A stretch of 64,000 nucleotides of DNA, taken from assembly GCA_949948735.1 (NCBI GenBank), contig CATLGV010000006.1:1-64000 (forward strand). Direction: 5' to 3'. Shown piece by piece: positions 8,074-16,756 of the stretch. The notes under the pieces are model-generated. The model had not been told where the DNA came from, did no database searches, and was given only the letters and a program-made list of their open reading frames with translations. The position numbers were made by a program, and so were the translations under genes. This stretch comes from an uncultured Lachnospiraceae bacterium (GTDB taxonomy: Bacteria; Bacillota; Clostridia; Lachnospirales; Lachnospiraceae). How positions within the stretch are numbered: position 1 is the first letter of the stretch; every line of letters begins with the position of its first letter.

Positions 8074-9444
8074 ATGCAGTTGTATGACAAAAAACAGATC
8101 GACACAGACAATGTCCTTTTTCACAACAGGGCATTGTTTCTGCTGTTAGCGCCCATTATTGTGGAGCAGCTTTTAAATTCATTTATGGGGATGGTGGATA
8201 CAATGATGGTATCCACGGTAGGCAGTGCGGCGATTTCTGCAGTGTCGCTGGTAGATTCCCTCAACAATCTGGTGATTCAGGTGTTCTCCGCGATGGCGGC
8301 GGGCGCTGCCATTATCTGTTCGCAGTATCTGGGCAGCGGGAAAGCGAAGGAGAGCAATCAGGCGGCAAAGCAGGTTGTCCTTACGGTCTTTGCGATTTCG
8401 GTGACGCTTACGCTGATTTGCCTGACTGGCAGGGAGCGTCTGCTGCGGCTGATTTTCGGCGCGGTAGAGAAGGAGGTTATGGATAATTCCCTTGTCTACT
8501 TCCTGATAACGGCGCTGTCCTATCCGTTTCTGGCGTTATTTAATGCAGGCGCTGCCTTTTTCCGCGCAGGCGGCAACTCGAAATTCCCCATGAAGGTATC
8601 CGTGGTTTCCAATGTACTCAATATTATCGGGAACGCGGTTTTTATCTATGGCCTGGGCTGGAGCGTTGCCGGCGCGGCGATAGCGACGCTGATTTCGCGG
8701 GTGTTCTGTATGGCAGTTATCTTTTATGCGCTGCGCAGGCCGCGTCAGGTGATTGTGCTGAGGGATTATCTCAAAATCAGGCCCGATATGCCGCTGATTT
8801 TAAAGATTATGGCAATCGGCATACCGGCGGGCATCGAAAACGGAATGTTTCAGTTTGGCAAGCTGGCGATACAGTCCACTGTGTCTACGATGGGAACGGT
8901 GGCGATAGCGGCGCAGGCAATGACCAATATTCTGGAAAACGTCAACGGTATTTTCGGCGTGGGCGTCGGGATTGGCCTGATGACGGTGGTGGGACAGTGC
9001 ATCGGAGCGGGCAGAAGGGAAGAAGCAAAATACTATATCGTGAAGCTTACCGGCGTGGCATGGGCAGGGATTCTGGCATCGTGTCTTCTGGTGCTGGCGA
9101 TAACGAGGCCGGTCACAAGGCTTGCCGGAATGGAAACCGCCGCCGCGGATATGTGCTTTGAGATGGTGGCGGCCATCACTGTTGTAAAACCGCTGGTATG
9201 GGTGGGGTCCTTTACCATTGCGTATGGACTGCGCGCGGCAGGGGATGTGCGCTTTTCCATGATTGTGTCCACGATAACCATGTGGTGCTGCCGCGTGGCG
9301 CTGTGTATTTTCCTTGTTCGGGTATATCATTTTGGTCCCATGGCGGTATGGATTGGCATGTTCGCAGACTGGGCGGTGCGCGCCGTCATTTTCTCCGCGC
9401 GGTTTCTGAGCGGAAAGTGGCTGAAAAATCAGGTCTTCGGGTGA
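8074..9444 (+). CDS. MATE-family efflux transporter
   Basis: This 456-residue polytopic protein of about 12 membrane helices starts with the MATE pattern LLLAPIIVEQLLNSFMGMVDTMMVSTVG. The second half repeats the pattern around GIPAGIENGMFQFGKLAI. MATE proteins export cationic drugs or metabolites against a Na+ or H+ gradient. The substrate is unknown. It starts 14 bases after the diguanylate cyclase and probably belongs to the same transcript. AGAAGG upstream is a modest ribosome binding site. Confidence 0.93.
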   Translation: MQLYDKKQIDTDNVLFHNRALFLLLAPIIVEQLLNSFMGMVDTMMVSTVGSAAISAVSLVDSLNNLVIQVFSAMAAGAAIICSQYLGSGKAKESNQAAKQVVLTVFAISVTLTLICLTGRERLLRLIFGAVEKEVMDNSLVYFLITALSYPFLALFNAGAAFFRAGGNSKFPMKVSVVSNVLNIIGNAVFIYGLGWSVAGAAIATLISRVFCMAVIFYALRRPRQVIVLRDYLKIRPDMPLILKIMAIGIPAGIENGMFQFGKLAIQSTVSTMGTVAIAAQAMTNILENVNGIFGVGVGIGLMTVVGQCIGAGRREEAKYYIVKLTGVAWAGILASCLLVLAITRPVTRLAGMETAAADMCFEMVAAITVVKPLVWVGSFTIAYGLRAAGDVRFSMIVSTITMWCCRVALCIFLVRVYHFGPMAVWIGMFADWAVRAVIFSARFLSGKWLKNQVFG

Positions 9445-9710
9445 CGCCGCCTATACGGTCCAAAGCTCCGGCTTCTGCAGGATTTTCTGCAAAATGGAAA
9501 AAATATCCAGATACAAAACTACAAGTATGATTAAATAATAATTGATTTTCATATCTTTGACAGTTTGAAATTATATTTTATGCGTTATTTTTGCAGGCTG
9601 GGATAAAGGATATTGACTCATAAGGTTTTATGGGAAAATGAAAAGCTGATTCTGGAAAAGCAGGGCGCTTCGCAGTCAGAACATAGAATAGCATATGATT
9701 TTTAAACGGA

Positions 9711-9749
9711 CAGGGCTTGCGCGGTTATGATGAATCGACACAAGCCCTG
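9711..9749. terminator. Inverted repeat in the 9445-9840 gap, possible terminator for merR-purC
   Basis: CAGGGCTTG (9711-9719) pairs perfectly with CAAGCCCTG (9741-9749) across a 21-base loop. Read on the minus strand it lies downstream of the merR-purC gene and is followed by a TTTAAAAA stretch, a weak U-tract. The rest of the 396-base gap is AT-rich, and I see no convincing gene in it. Confidence 0.4.
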
Positions 9750-9840
9750 CCGTATACCGGTCTTTAAACCTGTCCGGACAATACCTTGCAGCTGAACGTT
9801 TCAAAATGAAAGAAATAATGCAGTCAATGTCAGCCCCGTA

Positions 9841-11058
9841 TCACAATGCTTTTCCCGTCAGAAGCGTATATCCCTTCAGATAAATATCGTGCGTCTGGTC
9901 GATAATGTCCTGTGGCAGCGTCCAGTTATGCCCGTCGTGTGCCTTTAACCAGTCTCTTGCAGGCTGTTTGTCAAAGGAGGGCTGTCCGTGTCCGGGCTCA
10001 TAACCTTCTGCCGGCCAGAAGCGGGAGCTGTCCGGCGTCAGCAGCTCGTCTCCAAGGACAATCGTTCCGTTCTCGTCCAGGCCGAATTCAAACTTGGTAT
10101 CCGCAATGATAATCCCTCTGTTTCGCGCATAGTCTGCACATTTCTCATATAAGGCGATGGCGTATTCCCGAAGCTTTGCGGCGTATTCGGCGCCCTTTTG
10201 GGGGAACTGCCGTTCCAGACAGGCCACGCTCTGCTCGTAGGATATGCTCTCGTCGCGGCTGCCGTGCGCAGCCTTGGTGGTGGGTGTGTAAATCGGCTGG
10301 GGAAGCTGATCGGCTTCCCGAAGGCCTTCCGGGAGCCGGATTCCGCAGACCGTACGATCCTTTTGGTAGCTTTCCCAGCCGCTTCCGGCAAGGTATCCGC
10401 GCACAATGCATTCAACAGGGAACATCTCGAGTCTGCGGCAGAGCATGCTGCGGCCCTCAAAGCAGCTTTTCCGGAAAGCGGCGGGCATGTCGTCGAGGTC
10501 TGTGGAAAGCATATGATTCGGTACAATATCACGTGTCATTTCAAACCAGAATCTGGACATCTGTGTCAGGACGATGCCCTTTTGCGGCACTTCGTTTTTT
10601 AAGACCACGTCAAAGCAGCTGATGCGGTCCGAGGCCACAACCACCAGGCGGTTTTCATCCTCGTATATTTCGCGTACCTTTCCCTTTTTAATTTCTTTTA
10701 TTTCTGTTTTGTCAAAAAGTTCAAAATCCATTTGATTGTCTCCTTTCAAAATGCGGTCGATGTTCGCGACAAGATGCGTAAGGCGCGTTATTTTTGCGGT
10801 AAGCATGCGTCGCTGCATCTGCAGGATATGCGTTCTGTCAAGCGTAGGGTTTTCCATAACGGACTTAATCTCTTTCAGGGAAATGCCAAATTCACGAAAG
10901 AACAATATCTGCTGTAACTGCTCCAGGGCCTTATCGTCATAAAGCCGGTATCCGCCTTCGCTTTTGGCCGTTGGCTGAAGAAGGCCGATTTCGTCATAAT
11001 AGTGAAGCGTGCGCACGCTGATTCCTGTGATATCCGAGATTTCTTTTACTGTCCGCAT
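9841..11058 (-). CDS. purC: MerR-type regulator domain fused in frame to SAICAR synthetase (PurC)
   Basis: One 405-residue ORF encodes two proteins' worth of domains. Residues 1 to about 70 are a MerR winged helix-turn-helix (ISDITGISVRTLHYYDEIGLL, GGYRLYDD), and residues 70-108 are its dimerisation helix. From residue 126 (KGKVREIYE, ASDRIS, VRGYLAGSGW, TPTTKAAHG, ADTKFEFG, DELLTPDSSRFW) it is a full-length SAICAR synthetase of the long ADE1-like type, which joins CAIR and aspartate in purine synthesis. Residues 105-124 resemble the start of a TipA-type effector region, which PurC seems to replace. Met110 has its own strong ribosome binding site, so free PurC may also be made. No other pur gene is nearby. 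Confidence 0.9.
   Translation of the reverse strand: MRTVKEISDITGISVRTLHYYDEIGLLQPTAKSEGGYRLYDDKALEQLQQILFFREFGISLKEIKSVMENPTLDRTHILQMQRRMLTAKITRLTHLVANIDRILKGDNQMDFELFDKTEIKEIKKGKVREIYEDENRLVVVASDRISCFDVVLKNEVPQKGIVLTQMSRFWFEMTRDIVPNHMLSTDLDDMPAAFRKSCFEGRSMLCRRLEMFPVECIVRGYLAGSGWESYQKDRTVCGIRLPEGLREADQLPQPIYTPTTKAAHGSRDESISYEQSVACLERQFPQKGAEYAAKLREYAIALYEKCADYARNRGIIIADTKFEFGLDENGTIVLGDELLTPDSSRFWPAEGYEPGHGQPSFDKQPARDWLKAHDGHNWTLPQDIIDQTHDIYLKGYTLLTGKAL
10729..10746 (-). promoter_or_regulatory. Internal ribosome binding site and ATG for free PurC inside merR-purC
   Basis: On the minus strand AAAGGAG (10746-10740) lies 8 bases before the in-frame ATG at 10731-10729 (Met110). The arrangement is as good as at any independent gene in the window. 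Initiation here would give a PurC of about 296 residues without the DNA-binding head. In Streptomyces tipA, an in-frame internal start likewise makes the ligand-binding half alone. Confidence 0.7.
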
Positions 11059-11096
11059 CTGAATAACCCTGCCCTTTCTGTGCTCCTGATACCGCT

Positions 11097-11127
11097 ACTA
11101 TAAGCTATGACGTTCCGTGAGTGTCAA
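11097..11127 (-). promoter_or_regulatory. MerR-style promoter (19-base spacer) of merR-purC
   Basis: On the minus strand TTGACA (11127-11122) is separated by 19 bases from TATAGT (11102-11097), 38 bases before the ATG. A long 19-base spacer with a partial dyad (CACGgaACGT) is typical of promoters that MerR-family activators twist into shape. This suggests that the fused MerR head controls its own gene. Confidence 0.65.
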
Positions 11128-11203
11128 TAGTTTTTCGTTTTTTCTTTAAAAAATTTTTAATGGCAGCGCGTGAAATGTAAAAATTAGCAATAGACTTTGC
11201 TTT

Positions 11204-11233
11204 ATGACAATGATATGATAAAGGTACTATACT
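11204..11233 (+). promoter_or_regulatory. Promoter of the flotillin gene
   Basis: ATGACA (11204-11209), an 18-base spacer and TATACT (11228-11233) lie 27 bases before ATG 11261. It faces away from the merR-purC promoter. Confidence 0.5.
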
Positions 11234-11260
11234 AAAGGATTATTTATAAGGAGGCAGACG

Positions 11261-12811
11261 ATGGAGATTGGCGGTTGGATTGTTGCGGCAGTTGTATTGA
11301 TTTTGGTGGTGATATTGCTATGTATGGGCTATGTGAAGGCGCCGCCCGATATGGCGTATATTATCTCAGGTATTAAAAAGAAGTCCAAAATCGTTATCGG
11401 AAAGGCAAGTATCCGGATACCGTTTTTGGAGCGTCTTGACAAGCTGAACCTGAGGCTGATACCGATTGACGTCAAAACAAGCAACGCGGTCCCGACGGCA
11501 GATTACATCAATATTAATGTAGACGCTACCGTAAATATTAAGATCAGTAACGAGCCGGAGCGTCTGCGGCTTGCGGCGGAGAATTTCCTGAATAAAAATA
11601 CCGAATACATAGCCGGTGTCGCAAGAGAGGTTCTGGAAGGAAATGTGCGTGAAATCGTAGGCAAAATGAAGCTGGAGGAGATGGTTTCCGACCGTCAGAA
11701 GTTTGCGACGCTCGTAAAGGAGAACGCGGAGCCGGATCTGGCGGCAATGGGGCTGGATATTATCAGCTTCAATGTTCAGAATTTTGTGGACGGCAATGAG
11801 GTCATCGAGAACCTTGGTATTGATAACATTGTGAAAATCAAGAAATCCGCGGCGATTGCGCGCGCGGAGAGCGAGCGCGACATTAAGGTGGCGCAGGCGG
11901 CGGCCGATAAGGAATCCAACGATGCGGCTGTAACGGCCCAGACAGAAATCGCCAAAAAGCAGAACGAGCTTGCAATCAAGAAGTCGGAGCTGCAGATGGA
12001 GGCGGATACCAAGAAGGCGATGGCGGACGCGGCATACGAGATACAGAAGGAAGAGCAGCGTAAGACGATTGAGATTACGACCGCAAACGCGGATATTGCC
12101 AGACAGGAGCGCGAGATTGAGCTGAAGCAGAAGCAGGTAGCCGTTAAGGAGCGCGCGCTGGAGGCTGAGGTCAAGAAACAGGCGGAAGCGGATAAGTATG
12201 CGGCGCAGCAGCGTGCGGACGCGGCGCTGTATCAGAGGCAGAAGGAGGCGGAGGCGCAGCAGTTTGAGGCCCAGAGAGAAGCAGAGGCAAGGAAGGCGCA
12301 GGCAGACGCGGACCGGTTCTCCAAGGAGCAGGAGGCGCAGGGCGTAAGGGCCTTCGGTGAGGCGGAGGCGGCGGCAATTAAAGCCAAGGGCCTTGCGGAG
12401 GCGGAGTCTATACAGGCCAGGGGCCTTGCGGAGGCGGAGGCGATGGAAAAGAAGGCGGACGCCTACGCGAAGTACAATAAAGCGGCTGTAGCCGAGATGA
12501 TGATCAAGGTGCTTCCCGAGCTTGCGGGCAGGATTGCGGAGCCGCTGGCTCAGATTGACAAGATTACGATTATCGGCGGAGGCGACGGTGCAAACGGCGT
12601 TGAGCAGGTGGCGGGAAATGTTCCGGCGGTTATGACAAAGCTGTTTGAAGCTATGAGGGAGACGACGGGGATTGATTTGGCGAATATCATTAACGCGGAG
12701 TCCTATGACGCTAAGGTAAACCGCAATATCACCGTAAACGGGCTGGATGGCGTGAATCTGACCGTAAACGGCAGTGTGGACGCGCCCGAAGATTTTTCTC
12801 AGAAGGACTAA
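11261..12811 (+). CDS. floT: Flotillin-like SPFH-domain membrane scaffold protein
   Basis: The 516-residue product has one N-terminal membrane helix (VAAVVLILVVILLCMG), then an SPFH/band-7 domain (about 30-200). A long Ala/Glu/Lys-rich coiled coil (about 200-430) follows, with tandem KGLAEAES and RGLAEAEA repeats, and a flotillin-type C-terminal region that includes KITIIGGG. The order and length match bacterial FloT/YuaG, which organises membrane microdomains. The usual NfeD-like partner (YuaF) is not adjacent. AAGGAGG lies about 7 bases before the ATG. The neighbouring membrane and c-di-GMP signalling genes might use such a scaffold, but that is speculation. Confidence 0.92.
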   Translation: MEIGGWIVAAVVLILVVILLCMGYVKAPPDMAYIISGIKKKSKIVIGKASIRIPFLERLDKLNLRLIPIDVKTSNAVPTADYININVDATVNIKISNEPERLRLAAENFLNKNTEYIAGVAREVLEGNVREIVGKMKLEEMVSDRQKFATLVKENAEPDLAAMGLDIISFNVQNFVDGNEVIENLGIDNIVKIKKSAAIARAESERDIKVAQAAADKESNDAAVTAQTEIAKKQNELAIKKSELQMEADTKKAMADAAYEIQKEEQRKTIEITTANADIARQEREIELKQKQVAVKERALEAEVKKQAEADKYAAQQRADAALYQRQKEAEAQQFEAQREAEARKAQADADRFSKEQEAQGVRAFGEAEAAAIKAKGLAEAESIQARGLAEAEAMEKKADAYAKYNKAAVAEMMIKVLPELAGRIAEPLAQIDKITIIGGGDGANGVEQVAGNVPAVMTKLFEAMRETTGIDLANIINAESYDAKVNRNITVNGLDGVNLTVNGSVDAPEDFSQKD

Positions 12812-12902
12812 ATGATTTCCAGGAAGTGTCCGATATATATTGTGTAAGAAACAGAAGCGTATCATTCGTAAGCGTTTGGGCACTTCGGAATGGAGGCAGT
12901 CA

Positions 12903-13616
12903 ATGAGAGTAAACAGCAGTGTCAGGAATCTTGCGCGGGCGAGGATGATAAGATCCGCAAGGAGAAGCCGCGGGAGCAGATTATATAATACAAAGGCGCT
13001 TTCGTCGAATAATCTGAATAAGACAAACAATACAAGAAAACCCGGTGTAACATCTGCGACCAAGCAGATTGCTATGTATGAGCGGGTGGAAAAGTCCGCG
13101 AACGCATTGTCAAAAAATGTTGAGGATATGATGGCAGTCGGGAAGAAAACAGAGGTCACCGAGAAGGATAAAGCAGGCATGATTTCCGATATTAAGTCCT
13201 TTGTTTCCAATTATAACAGCGTCTACAGCGCATTGGGAGACCTGCAGGGCACGGCTGCGCTGTACAAGATGACGGCCGGTAAGGTTACGGAGGAATATGC
13301 GGATGAGCTGGAGAAGATTGGTATTACCGTTTCCAAGGAAGGGGAATTGTCGATAGACAAGGAAGCCCTGGAGGCTGCTGATTTTGAAGATATCAAGCGT
13401 GTGTTCGGCGCTGAGAACGGCTATGCGGATAAGATGAACGACCGGTTTGGCATTATAGAGCAGTTCGCGTCAAATTCCATTACGTCCATGGATAGGCTTT
13501 ACGGGACGACGACCTATAACAAAAACGGCGCCTACAATGCCTACGGCAGCGGCAGTCTTTCCGATTATGGCTTTTATAACGGGAAGTATTACGGCGGATA
13601 CAGTGATTGGATTTAG
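12903..13616 (+). CDS. Short FliD-like (flagellar cap C-terminal region) protein
   Basis: The 237-residue product has a basic N-terminus rich in Arg and Ser (about 1-45). Residues from about 95 (ISDIKSFVSNYNSVYSALGD, EYADELEKIGITVSKEGELSIDKEAL, DIKRVFG) resemble the C-terminal part of flagellar filament-capping protein FliD, which is normally about twice as long. The C-terminus is rich in Tyr, Gly and Asn. Start ATG 12903 follows GGAGG. It may be a short cap-related or adhesin-like protein, or a remnant. The FliD link is by motif only. The gene sits apart from the motor genes at the right end. Confidence 0.55.
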   Translation: MRVNSSVRNLARARMIRSARRSRGSRLYNTKALSSNNLNKTNNTRKPGVTSATKQIAMYERVEKSANALSKNVEDMMAVGKKTEVTEKDKAGMISDIKSFVSNYNSVYSALGDLQGTAALYKMTAGKVTEEYADELEKIGITVSKEGELSIDKEALEAADFEDIKRVFGAENGYADKMNDRFGIIEQFASNSITSMDRLYGTTTYNKNGAYNAYGSGSLSDYGFYNGKYYGGYSDWI

Positions 13617-13634
13617 AGAAGGGCAGATTAAAGA

Positions 13635-13665
13635 GGATTTCGCTTTATAAGCGAAATCCTTTTTT
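13635..13665 (+). terminator. Rho-independent terminator shared by convergent genes
   Basis: GGATTTCGC (13635-13643), a 7-base loop, GCGAAATCC (13651-13659) and a run of six T form a strong forward terminator. The stop codon of the minus-strand diguanylate cyclase (13645-13647) lies in the loop, so the hairpin also encodes the last residues of that gene. Confidence 0.85.
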
Positions 13666-15255
13666 CTTTTTCTTATCTTCATACATAATCTTGTCGGCTC
13701 TGTTGTAGGTGTCTTCCAGTGTGGTGTCTTCTGTGTCGGAGTATATCGCGCAGCCGTACGCAATCTGCATGCGCAATCCTTTATTCTCGCGGTTGCATGC
13801 GTCCACGCTGGATTCAAGCATCGCAAGATAGTAAGTCAGGTCAATGCGGGAAGCGTTCTGCACCAGAACGACAAATTCGTCGCCGCCCACGCGGTAGCAC
13901 TTCCCGATGCTGGAAAAAATCTCACTGATAATTGTTGCGCAGTTTTTGATATAGCGGTCACCGGCCGAATGCCCAAAGGTATCGTTCGTATATTTGAGAT
14001 TGTTCAAATCGCAGTCGATCACCGCAACATCCTTCGGAAGGTGGGAAAGCTGCTCAAAGTCCAGGTTAAAGCAGGAGCGGTTGTTCATGCCGGTCATCTG
14101 ATCGGTATAGGCAAGCTGCTGGTACAGGTTTGCCTGCGTACCCATTTTCATCAATGAGGCAGTCTCCTCCGCGGATGATAGTCCGAGCACAATAATATAA
14201 GTCAGAAAACCGATGCGGCCGAAGGTATTGCCGTCCTTTGCCCCGAGGTAATAGGCGGCAAGATCCATAAACAGCGTGACGGCACAGATAACAATGCAGA
14301 GCAGATGGATTTTGACCAGCCGGCGGTTTTCGCCTGCCTTTAGGTGCTTGTAGGACTGATAGATGATGACGCCGGCCAGAATGCCCATCATTACATGCGT
14401 CGACCACAGTGTTTCCCGCAGGTCATAAATGCCGGCGGCCTGGAACAGGATACATAAAATAATCTGTGCGACATTCAGCTGGAAAAAGATCTCCCATGCC
14501 TTGCTGTTGTCGTCGTAAAAGCTTTTGATAAACAGGCCGAAGGGCAGTGGCAGCAGCATAATGGACAAAAACGAAACGTACGAGCTCACAAGGTTATTAT
14601 GCAGGAGAAACGGCGTCATGGCACATTCGTTGATGGACCATATGGACAGGGTAATCGCGAATGTCCCGAGATAAAACAGCCGGGTCTTTGTATGAAACCT
14701 TTTGGCAAACCCCAGGTAATAACCTACCATCAGCAGGCCGATGCAGAACATGAGCACGCACAGGATAAACGGAAAAATGCTGGAGGTAATAATCCTGGCC
14801 GGAACGGAAAACGCGTTTCCGACGTAAAAGGTCGGAATGCTTGCCTTGTATGCCTTATAGGGGGAAGCAACCTCGATACGGATATCGGCTGCGGTCTCCG
14901 GCAGTGGGACAAAATTCCAGCAGTAGCCCGGAGAGTTGGAAAACGGGTTGTTGTTGGATATGGGATATTCGTAAATGAGATTCTCATCCACATATACGGA
15001 AACGCTCTGGTGAATGGTAAAGAAGGCGAGCAAATCCCGGTCCTCTGACACGGAATCGATGCGGCCTGTAATAATGGATCTCGAATAGGTGGTCGTATAG
15101 GTATAATCCTCCCAATACTGGACTGCACGCGGCGACTGGGCGTGCCGGGTATCCGTCGCGTTATCGTAAAAGAATATACCGATGAAGCAGAACAGGCTTA
15201 AGATGAAGACTGCCAGATATATGAGAAAAAACTTATGGTTTACGTCATGTTTCAT
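13645..15255 (-). CDS. Membrane diguanylate cyclase with an extracytoplasmic sensor and 7TM-like region
   Basis: The 536-residue product starts with a membrane helix (FFLIYLAVFILSLFCFIGIFFY). An external domain of about 130 residues and about seven closely spaced helices follow, then a C-terminal GGDEF domain (LAYTDQMTGMNNR, VIDCDLNNLKYTND, YRVGGDEFVVL). The layout resembles 7TMR-DISM signalling proteins. The intact signature predicts c-di-GMP synthesis in response to an outside ligand. ATG 15255 was chosen because AAGGAG lies upstream and the residues before it do not look like protein. It is divergent from the AI-2E-type gene and convergent with the FliD-like gene. Confidence 0.88.
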   Translation of the reverse strand: MKHDVNHKFFLIYLAVFILSLFCFIGIFFYDNATDTRHAQSPRAVQYWEDYTYTTTYSRSIITGRIDSVSEDRDLLAFFTIHQSVSVYVDENLIYEYPISNNNPFSNSPGYCWNFVPLPETAADIRIEVASPYKAYKASIPTFYVGNAFSVPARIITSSIFPFILCVLMFCIGLLMVGYYLGFAKRFHTKTRLFYLGTFAITLSIWSINECAMTPFLLHNNLVSSYVSFLSIMLLPLPFGLFIKSFYDDNSKAWEIFFQLNVAQIILCILFQAAGIYDLRETLWSTHVMMGILAGVIIYQSYKHLKAGENRRLVKIHLLCIVICAVTLFMDLAAYYLGAKDGNTFGRIGFLTYIIVLGLSSAEETASLMKMGTQANLYQQLAYTDQMTGMNNRSCFNLDFEQLSHLPKDVAVIDCDLNNLKYTNDTFGHSAGDRYIKNCATIISEIFSSIGKCYRVGGDEFVVLVQNASRIDLTYYLAMLESSVDACNRENKGLRMQIAYGCAIYSDTEDTTLEDTYNRADKIMYEDKKKKKGFRL

Positions 15256-15420
15256 TTGTATGGATATACTCCTTATCACTTGTAGAAGAAATTGTATACA
15301 GATGCAGATACAGTATAACATTATTTGAACCAATATTCCATTTATTTTCAAAAAAATATTTAAAAAATCAAAAAAATAATGTAAAATATTAGATAAATAT
15401 ATCAATTTGGAGGCTGACGG

Positions 15421-16671
15421 ATGGAAAACGGATTTGACAGGAAGAAGATAAAGCAGATCAGGGAGCTGATTCTGTTTGTCGCGGTGATTGCGCTGGTGCT
15501 TTTGTACCGGAAGGAGGCGCTGCATGCGGCGGGGGTGTGCGTTGCGATACTTAAGCCCTTTATCTATGGCGGGATAATGGCGTTTATTTTAAATATACCC
15601 ATGAACTTTATCGAGAAGAGGCTTCTGCACAACTGGCGCAGAAGGGGCACGGAGAAGATGAAGCGCTCTACGAGCATTGTGCTGAGCATTCTGTTTATTA
15701 TGCTGGTGCTGGCGCTGGTCATTGGTACGATTGTGCCGCATCTGGCCAGGACGGTGGTGGATTTGGGCAATAAGATTCCGCCGTTTGTTGAGGACACGAT
15801 GGAATGGCTGGAGGATTTGGCGGTACAGTACCCGCAGCTTGCGGATAATGTGGAGGAGCTTCAGGAGATTGATATTGACTGGGATGCGGTAACGTCTTAT
15901 GTGGTGCAGTTTTTAAAGTCGGGCGCGTCTAATATGCTGGCGTCCACGGTCGTGGTGGCAGGGAGCATCATCGGCGGCGTGTTGAACTTTTTTATCGGCT
16001 TTATTTTTGCCATTTATATTCTGGCGGGGAAGGAGACGCTGGGGAATCAGGGCAGGCGTATACTGGCGGCGTATCTGAGGCCGCGCCAGGAGAAGGCTGT
16101 TCTGAACGTGCTGGGCCTGTTGAACCGCAATTTCTCCAATTTTGTATCCGTTCAGTGCCTGGAGGCGGTTATTCTCGGCACGATGTTCGTCATTTCCATG
16201 ATCATTCTGGGGCTGCCGTATGCACTGATGATCGGCGTGCTGATTGCGTTTACAGCCCTGATACCGATTGTCGGCGCGTTTATCGGCTGTGTTGTCGGCG
16301 CTTTTCTGATACTTGTAAACAGTCCCATAAAAGCGCTGGTGTTTGTGGTATTGTTCTTCGTGCTGCAGCAGATTGAGGGGAATCTGATTTATCCGCGGGT
16401 AGTGGGGAACAAGGTCGGCCTGCCGGCGATATGGGTGCTGATGGCGGTGAGCGTCGGCGGCAGCCTGTTCGGCGTTCCGGGTATGCTGTTCTTTATACCG
16501 CTTGTTTCGACGCTGTATGCGCTTTTGCGCGACAGCGTAAATGAGCGCAACGGCAGGAAGCAGGAGGGCGGCAGGACGCAGAGAGCATCGGGCGGAGCCG
16601 GCCGCAATCGCAGTCACGGAGAGCGGAACCGGCCGTCGGCAAAGCAGGAGGCCGGGCAGGAAAGAGAGTGA
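15421..16671 (+). CDS. AI-2E transporter family (DUF20) membrane protein
   Basis: This 416-residue protein has about eight membrane helices in the order typical of the AI-2E/YtvI family. The central conserved block is TALIPIVGAFIGCVVGAFLIL, followed by LQQIEGNLIYPRVVGNKVGLP. The family includes exporters of autoinducer-2 and Na+/H+ antiporters, so the substrate is open. The Gly/Arg/Gln-rich tail (from about 375) is poorly conserved in the family. The start is supported by TTGGAGG upstream. Confidence 0.9.
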   Translation: MENGFDRKKIKQIRELILFVAVIALVLLYRKEALHAAGVCVAILKPFIYGGIMAFILNIPMNFIEKRLLHNWRRRGTEKMKRSTSIVLSILFIMLVLALVIGTIVPHLARTVVDLGNKIPPFVEDTMEWLEDLAVQYPQLADNVEELQEIDIDWDAVTSYVVQFLKSGASNMLASTVVVAGSIIGGVLNFFIGFIFAIYILAGKETLGNQGRRILAAYLRPRQEKAVLNVLGLLNRNFSNFVSVQCLEAVILGTMFVISMIILGLPYALMIGVLIAFTALIPIVGAFIGCVVGAFLILVNSPIKALVFVVLFFVLQQIEGNLIYPRVVGNKVGLPAIWVLMAVSVGGSLFGVPGMLFFIPLVSTLYALLRDSVNERNGRKQEGGRTQRASGGAGRNRSHGERNRPSAKQEAGQERE

Positions 16672-16681
16672 CGATTATAGG

Positions 16682-16710
16682 TTGCAATGGGCAGGGGTTT
16701 AGGATATGAT
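16682..16710 (+). promoter_or_regulatory. Promoter of the solute-binding protein/chemoreceptor pair
   Basis: TTGCAA (16682-16687), a 17-base spacer and TATGAT (16705-16710) lie 46 bases before the GTG start of the lipoprotein gene. Confidence 0.5.
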
Positions 16711-16756
16711 GAAAGCAGGGAGAGAGTACAGCCTTGTGCGGAAAGGGAGATGAATC

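Noticed and set aside
11366-13210. 614-codon reverse-strand frame opposite the flotillin and FliD-like genes
   Set aside because: Its Leu/Arg-rich composition comes from the Ala/Glu/Lys repeats of flotillin on the other strand. It spans two forward genes and has no ribosome binding site.
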